In this document: positions 58,442-64,000 of the stretch, one piece after another
Layout: the number at the start of each line of letters is the position of its first letter
Numbering within the stretch: position 1 is the stretch's first letter
Translations under genes and position numbers: made by a program
Notes under the pieces: generated by a model
The model's input: only the letters and a program-made list of their open reading frames with translations
The model's database searches: none
Told to the model about the DNA's origin: nothing
Assembly (NCBI RefSeq): GCF_007115095.1
Contig: NZ_SULH01000001.1
Coordinates: 471,982 to 535,981 of the forward strand
Source: Levilactobacillus enshiensis
Lineage (GTDB): Bacteria > Bacillota > Bacilli > Lactobacillales > Lactobacillaceae
Length of the DNA: 64,000 bases
Reading direction: 5' to 3'

Positions 58442-59536
58442 ATGGTTGTTGAAATTGGTATAGGTATAACGGCTTTTCTAGTTTTTCTTGGCATGCTTTT
58501 TCAAGGAAGAGTAGTTTTTATTCTACAGATAATATGGCTAATACTCATCAGTGGGTTGAATACCTATAGTGTAGATTGGGAGAATAATTTTGGAACATTT
58601 CAGGTAGCTGATTCGAACAATTTAAGTCAATCTGGAGTTTTCATGGTTGTTTATAATTTTTTTGCAGTTTTAGCGAAAAAGTATGGTATGGAATATGTGG
58701 AATTTAATTTTATATTGGTTATGATTTCTACACTCTTAATTGGTTTTGTAGTGTTTAGGTTGACAAGACGTCCCAGTATTGTTATGTCATTGGTTTTCAT
58801 ATACCCGTTCATTGATAATATCATTCAAAAGCGCTGGTACTATGCGCTGGGAATATCAGTCTTCGGAATATATCTGTCTATAAATGCTAAATCACGGACA
58901 AGCAGGACAGTAATCTTACTTATCACGGCATTGATAGCGTGTCAATTTCATACAGGTGCAGTGCTACTTTTTACTCTACCTGTGTACCTGCTATTTACTG
59001 AAAAGTTGCAAAATTGGATTACAATTCTAGTTGTTTTAATAGGTACGCTTGGAAGTGACCGAATTTCTGGAATAATTAATGCTGTTTCGGGTGGGGTTCT
59101 AGCTGATAAAGCGACGCTTTACTTTACTACTTTAGCTGCTAATTCTTCAATGGGACACTATTTGTTTTGGGCAGCGTGGCAAGTTATTCAGACTGTCATT
59201 ATATATTATGTTTACAAGTATGATTCGGAAAACAAATTTGTTAAGTTTGTCTGGAGACTAAATGTATGGGCAATGTGTATTATCCCACTCTATATGTTTG
59301 ATCCTGTGTTTACGCGTTTGTTCAGAATTGTCTTAATTTTTAATTATGTGGCTGTTGCTAATAGTTTTTGGTTTAACAAAAGATATGAAATTTCTCGAGC
59401 AGGATTGTTTTCATTGCCAATGCAAATACTCATTACAGGAATTTCCTTCTATGTTTTTGATATAAATTCTAAATTGGGAATTGATGCAATGATATTTGCT
59501 ATTTTTAAAAACAATCAATTTTTGGGACTATTTTAG
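58442..59536 (+). CDS. EpsG-family polysaccharide polymerase (EPS2)
   Basis: A 364-residue membrane protein with about ten hydrophobic segments. The segments DWENNFGTFQ, NIIQKRWYYALGISVFG and ACQFHTGAVLLFTLP follow the EpsG pattern of Wzy-like polymerases. It differs completely from the EPS1 polymerase, so the modules should make different repeat units. It lies 29 bases after the DUF6625 gene, and a 131-base gap follows. Confidence 0.85.
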   Translation: MVVEIGIGITAFLVFLGMLFQGRVVFILQIIWLILISGLNTYSVDWENNFGTFQVADSNNLSQSGVFMVVYNFFAVLAKKYGMEYVEFNFILVMISTLLIGFVVFRLTRRPSIVMSLVFIYPFIDNIIQKRWYYALGISVFGIYLSINAKSRTSRTVILLITALIACQFHTGAVLLFTLPVYLLFTEKLQNWITILVVLIGTLGSDRISGIINAVSGGVLADKATLYFTTLAANSSMGHYLFWAAWQVIQTVIIYYVYKYDSENKFVKFVWRLNVWAMCIIPLYMFDPVFTRLFRIVLIFNYVAVANSFWFNKRYEISRAGLFSLPMQILITGISFYVFDINSKLGIDAMIFAIFKNNQFLGLF

Positions 59537-59667
59537 ACAATGGGTTATTTTTATTATTTAAATTCCTGTTATTGACGAATGAAATCATATGGGGCTCGTA
59601 TTTCTTGTGTGGAAAGACTTCTGAAGATGATTGCGGATGGCGCTTTGAAAATGAAGGGTAGTATGGA

Positions 59668-61170
59668 ATGAAAAATCAACGTAAATGGGGAGCGGCATTA
59701 TCGTATTTTAATATAATCATGAAAAACTTGATATATTTTATGTACACACCGTTTCTATTAAGATTTGTAGGTCAGGGAGACTATGGGCTCTTTCAAATGA
59801 CTAATTCAGTAATGATGGGACTCAGTTTATTATCTATGGGCTTTTCAAGCTCATATGTAAAATTTTATATAGAGTATAAGATTAAAGATGGTGAAAAAAA
59901 GGTCAGAAAGTTAAACGGCTTATACTTGTTAATTTTTTCGGTGATAAGTTTACTGTCTCTAGTAATTGGTTTTATACTCGTTTTGTACAGTAATAAATTA
60001 TTTTCGAGAAGTTTAACACTACGTCAGATTGGCCTTACAAGAGAATTGATGTCAGTTTTAGTTATAAGCGTGGCAGTAGCTTTTATATCATCCGTTTTTG
60101 ATTCAAATATTATTGCAAATGAACGATTTGCATTTCAACAGGGAAGGCAACTATTTCAAACAATAGCAGTGCCTGTAATATGTATCCCACTTGTACTATT
60201 GGGGGTTGGAGTACTTTCTATTGCTATTACACAGTTAGTAGTAACAATTGTATTTTTAATTCTTAATGTTCAGTATTGTTTAAAACAGTTAGAAATGAAG
60301 TTTACGTTTCAAGATCTTTCACTTAGCATGTTTAAGGATATTGGGCTGTTTTCTTTTTTTATATTCCTAAATCAGATTGTCGACTTAGTGAATAATAATG
60401 CACCCAACTTTATTTTAGGAATGGTTAGAGGTGCGGATCTGGTAGCAACATTTTCAATTGCAATTTTGATAAAAAACATGTTTTATTATTTTTCTAATGC
60501 TCTTTCTTCTATGTTCATTCCAAGAGTTAATGAGCTAGTTAACCATGATTCAGACATGAGTGTCTTAACGGATCTAATGATCCGTCTAGGGCGCATACAG
60601 ATGTCTGTGTTGTGTTTCATATTGGGAGGATTTGTAGTAGTTGGTCAGTACTTTATTAACGTGTGGGCAGGACATATTAATTCGCAAGCGTATCTGTTAG
60701 TTTTGTTGATGGTAATTCCTGCACTGGTTCCTTTCTCACAAAATATTGGTATTGAAATTCAGCGAGCCTTAAATATGCAGTTGTTTAGATCAGTAGTATA
60801 TATTGTGTTTGCTATTGTAAATATCGTGTTAACAACTGTTGGCGCAATTAAATTTGGACTTATTGGAGCAGCTTTTGGCTACATAATAAGTGTGGTATGT
60901 GCAAATGGTTTTTTGATGAATTGGTATTATCAAAGGCGAATGGGCTTAAATATGCTTCGTTACTGGAAAGAAACCCTCAATGTTATTATACCGGCTGTAG
61001 TGTCGGTCTCTTTCCTTCTTATTTTAAAAATGTTTTTTGGCAACATAGGATCTTTTCTGCTTTTTGTAGTATACGGATTAGCTTATGTCATTATATATAT
61101 AACTATATATTTAGGGTTCATAGCCAATAGATATGAAAAAAGACTTATTTCAGATTCTATAAGACGGTGA
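59668..61170 (+). CDS. Wzx-type polysaccharide flippase (EPS2)
   Basis: A 500-residue MOP-superfamily protein with about 14 membrane segments; GAALSYFNIIMKNLIYFMYTPFLLRFVG (parts) at the N-terminus, and QGDYGLFQM, are typical of oligosaccharide flippases of Gram-positive loci. It should export the repeat unit to the EpsG polymerase. ATG at 59668; the preceding bases have GAAGGGTAG at 59651-59659. A 228-base AT-rich gap without a clear gene follows. Confidence 0.9.
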   Translation: MKNQRKWGAALSYFNIIMKNLIYFMYTPFLLRFVGQGDYGLFQMTNSVMMGLSLLSMGFSSSYVKFYIEYKIKDGEKKVRKLNGLYLLIFSVISLLSLVIGFILVLYSNKLFSRSLTLRQIGLTRELMSVLVISVAVAFISSVFDSNIIANERFAFQQGRQLFQTIAVPVICIPLVLLGVGVLSIAITQLVVTIVFLILNVQYCLKQLEMKFTFQDLSLSMFKDIGLFSFFIFLNQIVDLVNNNAPNFILGMVRGADLVATFSIAILIKNMFYYFSNALSSMFIPRVNELVNHDSDMSVLTDLMIRLGRIQMSVLCFILGGFVVVGQYFINVWAGHINSQAYLLVLLMVIPALVPFSQNIGIEIQRALNMQLFRSVVYIVFAIVNIVLTTVGAIKFGLIGAAFGYIISVVCANGFLMNWYYQRRMGLNMLRYWKETLNVIIPAVVSVSFLLILKMFFGNIGSFLLFVVYGLAYVIIYITIYLGFIANRYEKRLISDSIRR

Positions 61171-61398
61171 GTTCCAACTTAGCGTTTTATATACTGATAG
61201 CTGTAAATATAACAAATTAATGATGAATTTTTCGAACACTTAGACTTGTGAAACTGCCGTGATCCTAGCTTAATACGACTTTTTATTTTTGGTGTGCAAT
61301 GTTGTTAATATCAAAGTTCAAAAGAACATACTTTTGTATAAAATACCCGGCAGCAAAAAAAGTTAACAGGTAATTCATGGAATAATAGGAGTATATGA

Positions 61399-62346
61399 AT
61401 GAATATTAAGCTCAGTACATCGTTAAAAGGATTTGCAATATTAATTGTTATATTTTCTCATTATTACAGATATATAGCGGTAACGTCTTTATTGCATCCG
61501 TTGTATCATTTTGGTTTTTTAGGTGCTGCGTTATTCGCTTTTCTGTCTGGGTATGGAGTCTTTATGTCTTATTCTCGGAAGGGATTTTATAAGGGATGGT
61601 TTGTAAAGAAAATAATTAAAGTGTATATTCCTTTCCTTATAGTGAATTTGCTTGCTGAATTATATTTTTATCCTGAGAGGTTAAGCGGAGACCGGTTTAT
61701 ATCAGACTTTCTTTTGGGGACAAATGATCTAGTCTTATGGTATGTGCCGTTTATACTCATATTTTATTTTATTTTTTTTATTTCATTTAAATTATTTAAA
61801 GATGATCGGCAAAGCATATTCTTCTTGACATTAGTGTATGTTATTTATGTGATTGTTTGTGAGTTTTCTCAAGTCGTTGGTTCACCATGGTATACGAGCG
61901 TCGGAGGATTAGTTCTAGGGGTTTGGTTTGGACATCTAAATATTAAGACATACAGTATAAAAATGGGGTTATCATACCTCGGCTTAACTATTGTTTTTAT
62001 GGTTTTGAATTTAAAGCTTAGAGAAATAAGTCTTATGAAAGACTGGACAACAATATTTGCTGCACTAGCTTTCTGTGGACTCCTTTTTGTAATATCATTG
62101 TTTTTATTTAATAATATTAAGCATCTCTTCTTAAGTACTTACATTTTCGAATCATTAGTGTTCATTGGAAATGTTTCATACTGGATATATATAACACACA
62201 TTAAAGTTTTAAATCTGATTAGTGGCCTATCAGGCATGCATGGGATATTAATTTTATTTTTCGTAATTACAGTTGTCGAGTCTTATATCTTGAATTCCTT
62301 ATTTAATTACCTTGAAAGTAATTTACGAATAAAAAAGAATGACTAA
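61399..62346 (+). CDS. Acyltransferase 3 family membrane protein (EPS2)
   Basis: A 315-residue membrane protein with about nine to ten hydrophobic segments, starting MNIKLSTSLKGFAILIVIFS, then HYYRY with the conserved histidine, and FGFLGAALFAFLSGYGVFMSYSRKG (parts). It should acylate the EPS2 polymer. It is more distant from the EPS1 acyltransferase and has no SGNH partner. AGGAG (61386-61390) precedes the ATG. Confidence 0.82.
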   Translation: MNIKLSTSLKGFAILIVIFSHYYRYIAVTSLLHPLYHFGFLGAALFAFLSGYGVFMSYSRKGFYKGWFVKKIIKVYIPFLIVNLLAELYFYPERLSGDRFISDFLLGTNDLVLWYVPFILIFYFIFFISFKLFKDDRQSIFFLTLVYVIYVIVCEFSQVVGSPWYTSVGGLVLGVWFGHLNIKTYSIKMGLSYLGLTIVFMVLNLKLREISLMKDWTTIFAALAFCGLLFVISLFLFNNIKHLFLSTYIFESLVFIGNVSYWIYITHIKVLNLISGLSGMHGILILFFVITVVESYILNSLFNYLESNLRIKKND

Positions 62347-62361
62347 ACTATAAACTTTGAC

Positions 62362-62396
62362 TTCACTTTTTTTGTTGATAAAAAGTGAAAATTTGA
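62362..62396 (+). terminator. AT-rich hairpin after EPS2
   Basis: TTCACTTTTT (62362-62371) pairs with AAAAAGTGAA (62380-62389), loop eight bases, followed by AATTTG. A weak terminator or one acting on the opposite strand. Confidence 0.4.
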
Positions 62397-62446
62397 AGAA
62401 AAGGTATAAATACTTGAGATTGTAAACACAGTTGAGCTACTTGACG

Positions 62447-62452
62447 TATAAT
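62447..62452 (+). promoter_or_regulatory. -10 element of the LCP3 promoter
   Basis: A perfect TATAAT 38 bases before the ATG of LCP3; the -35 region is poor. Confidence 0.4.
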
Positions 62453-62490
62453 GAGCGTATGCTTAGGCATATGAAAGGGTGGATAGCAAG

Positions 62491-63567
62491 ATGCAACGTA
62501 GAAAGAAGAAACATACTTTCCGTAATGTGATACTGAGTATTATTGCATTGCTGTTGATTGGTGGTGCGGCCTATGGAATGGTGCGTTATCGGAGTATTAA
62601 GAGTTCTGTAAATAGTTCTTTTAAAGCAGCGGGATTGACAAAAGAAAGAGATGTTAACGATCAATTAAGGCGTAAAAAACCTATTTCCATTCTCTTATTG
62701 GGAACTGATACGGGGGCTTTGGGGCGTAACTATAAAGGTCGAACTGACAGTATGATGGTCATAACGATTAATCCCTCAACCAATAAGACTACAATTACAA
62801 GTATCCCGCGGGATACAGCTGTAAGCATTCCAGGTTTTAAGGATGTGGCTCCATCCAAAATAAATGCGGCTTATGCATGGGGACAGGCCAAGACTACGAT
62901 TACGACGGTTCAGAAAATGTTAAATGTTCCAATTGATTTTTATGCGTTAATTAACATGGGGGGAATGGAAAAAGTTATCGATAAAGTAGGTGGGGTCGAT
63001 GTTACACCGACCTTGAGCTTTAAGTATGGGGAGTATACCTTCACTAAAGGTATCAAGACACATATGGATGGAGCGAAAGCTCTAGCTTATTCCCGAATGC
63101 GGTATGATGATCCTCAGGGAGACTATGGACGGCAAACACGGCAACGAGCAGTGTTAACTGCGATAGTTGCCAAAAGTGGGTCCATTTCTACATTACTCAA
63201 TCAAGAATTTATTAACTCTTTGTCAAAGCAAGTACAAACCGATTTAACTTTTGATGATTTGACCTCTGTAGCTAAGAATTATCGTTCAGCTACTGGAAGT
63301 ATGAAGCAGACACACTTGCAGGGAAATGGAACTACAATGAATGGTCAGAGTTTAGAACTAATGAAAAAAGTAGAATTGCAGCGAGTTACTAATTTTATCC
63401 GAAATGGTTTGAGCCTGCCGTATCAAAAAACAGGAACAATTGCACTTGCTACTTCATTTAAGACGAAAAGTAAGTCGGATTCTTCATCCACGTCTAGCGA
63501 CAGCGTATATACGGATGTAACGACTAGTAATTCTGGAAGTAGTGAAAATCAAGGGTATGGGTATTAA
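62491..63567 (+). CDS. LytR-CpsA-Psr (LCP) family wall polymer ligase, copy 3
   Basis: Third LCP paralogue, 358 residues, with the same plan: basic start, membrane segment (about 11-30), GTDT, KGRTDSMMVITINP, SIPRDT, DYGRQTRQR, and a long Ser/Thr-rich tail after about residue 318. ATG at 62491 lies eight bases after AAGGGTGG (62475-62482); a GTG at 62481 is rejected. The N-terminal half is very like copy 2 in protein sequence although codons are more AT-rich. It closes the second EPS module. Confidence 0.9.
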   Translation: MQRRKKKHTFRNVILSIIALLLIGGAAYGMVRYRSIKSSVNSSFKAAGLTKERDVNDQLRRKKPISILLLGTDTGALGRNYKGRTDSMMVITINPSTNKTTITSIPRDTAVSIPGFKDVAPSKINAAYAWGQAKTTITTVQKMLNVPIDFYALINMGGMEKVIDKVGGVDVTPTLSFKYGEYTFTKGIKTHMDGAKALAYSRMRYDDPQGDYGRQTRQRAVLTAIVAKSGSISTLLNQEFINSLSKQVQTDLTFDDLTSVAKNYRSATGSMKQTHLQGNGTTMNGQSLELMKKVELQRVTNFIRNGLSLPYQKTGTIALATSFKTKSKSDSSSTSSDSVYTDVTTSNSGSSENQGYGY

Positions 63568-63675
63568 TTAATTGTATAATTGAATGATTAATGGGTTCTT
63601 TTTTGAGCGACATTAAAATATAACACTCGGAATTGCGAAGAAAGGGCTCTTTTTATTTTGATTATACCTAAAAAC

Positions 63676-63720
63676 TGGTTGAGGAGAATCCAAATATTTT
63701 CCTCAACCAATTTTTGTTTT
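63676..63720 (+). terminator. Terminator after LCP3
   Basis: TGGTTGAGGA (63676-63685) pairs perfectly with TCCTCAACCA (63700-63709), followed by ATTTTTGTTTT. Confidence 0.88.
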
Positions 63721-63760
63721 GTAAGCACCTAATAATTAACGTAAGCACCCAATAACTGAC
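63721..63760 (+). repeat. Tandem 20-bp direct repeat
   Basis: GTAAGCACCTAATAATTAAC (63721-63740) and GTAAGCACCCAATAACTGAC (63741-63760) agree at 17 of 20 positions. Such tandem repeats occur at the ends of some mobile elements (for example IS21-like), but no transposase is in view. Confidence 0.6.
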
Positions 63761-63826
63761 CGTCTATGACTGGCGACAAATACACGATATGATTACCTCA
63801 TCAAATAAATTGGGGAGGTTTTTATT

Positions 63827-64000
63827 ATGGAAAAACAAGATATCGTTCAAATCAAGATGCCACATGAGGCTGCTAGAACAACGGGAGTTGTTCTCAGCCG
63901 GGCAGTCCAGTTGAATATTGGCAAAAATAAGTCCGTGATTATTTACAACAAGGCCAATGGTTATATCGTTGACGCCCTCTTTAAGGCGGTGTTCAACGAT
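63827..64000 (+). CDS. Unrecognised protein, 3' end outside window
   Basis: ATG at 63827 follows GGGGAGG (63812-63818). Fifty-eight codons are visible, MEKQDIVQIKMPHEAARTTG, then VVLSRAVQLNIGKNKSVIIY and a last part ending KAVFND. The frame stays open to the window edge. There is a faint likeness to the HPr phosphocarrier fold, but the active HARP-type motif is not there; I do not assign a family. It stands behind the tandem repeat at 63721-63760, which may be its control region. Confidence 0.55.
   Translation, partial: MEKQDIVQIKMPHEAARTTGVVLSRAVQLNIGKNKSVIIYNKANGYIVDALFKAVFND

Noticed and set aside
63827..64000. HPr-like phosphocarrier
   Set aside because: Only a faint likeness in length and spacing; the active-site HARP motif is absent and the gene is cut off.

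Overview
The window is a chromosomal segment from a low-to-mid GC lactic acid bacterium of the Lactobacillaceae, most like the Levilactobacillus/Lactiplantibacillus group. This rests on the protein sequences and gene order: rpsL-rpsG-fusA, a complete S10-spc-alpha ribosomal block, ecfA1-ecfA2-ecfT-truA-rplM-rpsI, a T-box-controlled asnA, and a Firmicutes-type exopolysaccharide (EPS) region. No tRNA, rRNA, CRISPR array or complete insertion sequence was found. The genus is an inference.

Layout. 1-3.2 kb: end of rpsL, rpsG, fusA. 3.5-4.9 kb: a MATE-family exporter inserted between the str and S10 blocks. 5-19.3 kb: the ribosomal protein supercluster from rpsJ to rplQ, with secY, adk, infA, rpmJ and rpoA. 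19.7-24 kb: the energy-coupling module of ECF vitamin transporters, truA, then rplM-rpsI behind their own promoter and an L13-type leader. 24.2-26.3 kb: a KtrB/KtrA-type potassium uptake pair. 26.5-31.8 kb: accessory genes, namely an orphan Panacea-domain protein, two unrecognised small genes, asnA with its T-box (minus strand), a DsrE-like protein, an APC amino acid permease, and a decayed C-terminal piece of a lipoate-protein ligase.

32-63.6 kb is the most interesting part: two complete and different EPS modules bracketed by three paralogous LytR-CpsA-Psr (LCP) ligase genes, in the order LCP1 - EPS1 - LCP2 - EPS2 - LCP3. EPS1 (33.5-50.4 kb) has the same base composition as the core genome. 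It carries glf, a priming sugar transferase, flippase, chain-length protein, polymerase, several glycosyltransferases, the four dTDP-rhamnose genes, a membrane acyltransferase with a separate SGNH lipoprotein, and two membrane-anchored MucBP plus GH43-like propeller proteins. EPS2 (52.3-62.3 kb) is clearly AT-rich, so probably acquired. It carries the chain-length protein, BY-kinase and PHP phosphatase triad, a second priming transferase, glycosyltransferases, an EpsG-type polymerase, a flippase and an acyltransferase. The two modules are preceded by nearly the same promoter block, with identical internal spacing (33238-33281 and 52055-52098).

How the parts work together (inference). EPS1 should make a rhamnose- and galactofuranose-containing polymer, EPS2 a second one. 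The LCP proteins probably attach the polymers to the wall. EPS1 has no kinase or phosphatase of its own and may share those of EPS2. The repeated LCP genes and promoters give recombination points at which modules could be gained, lost or swapped. The window ends in a tandem 20-bp repeat followed by the start of an unrecognised gene.
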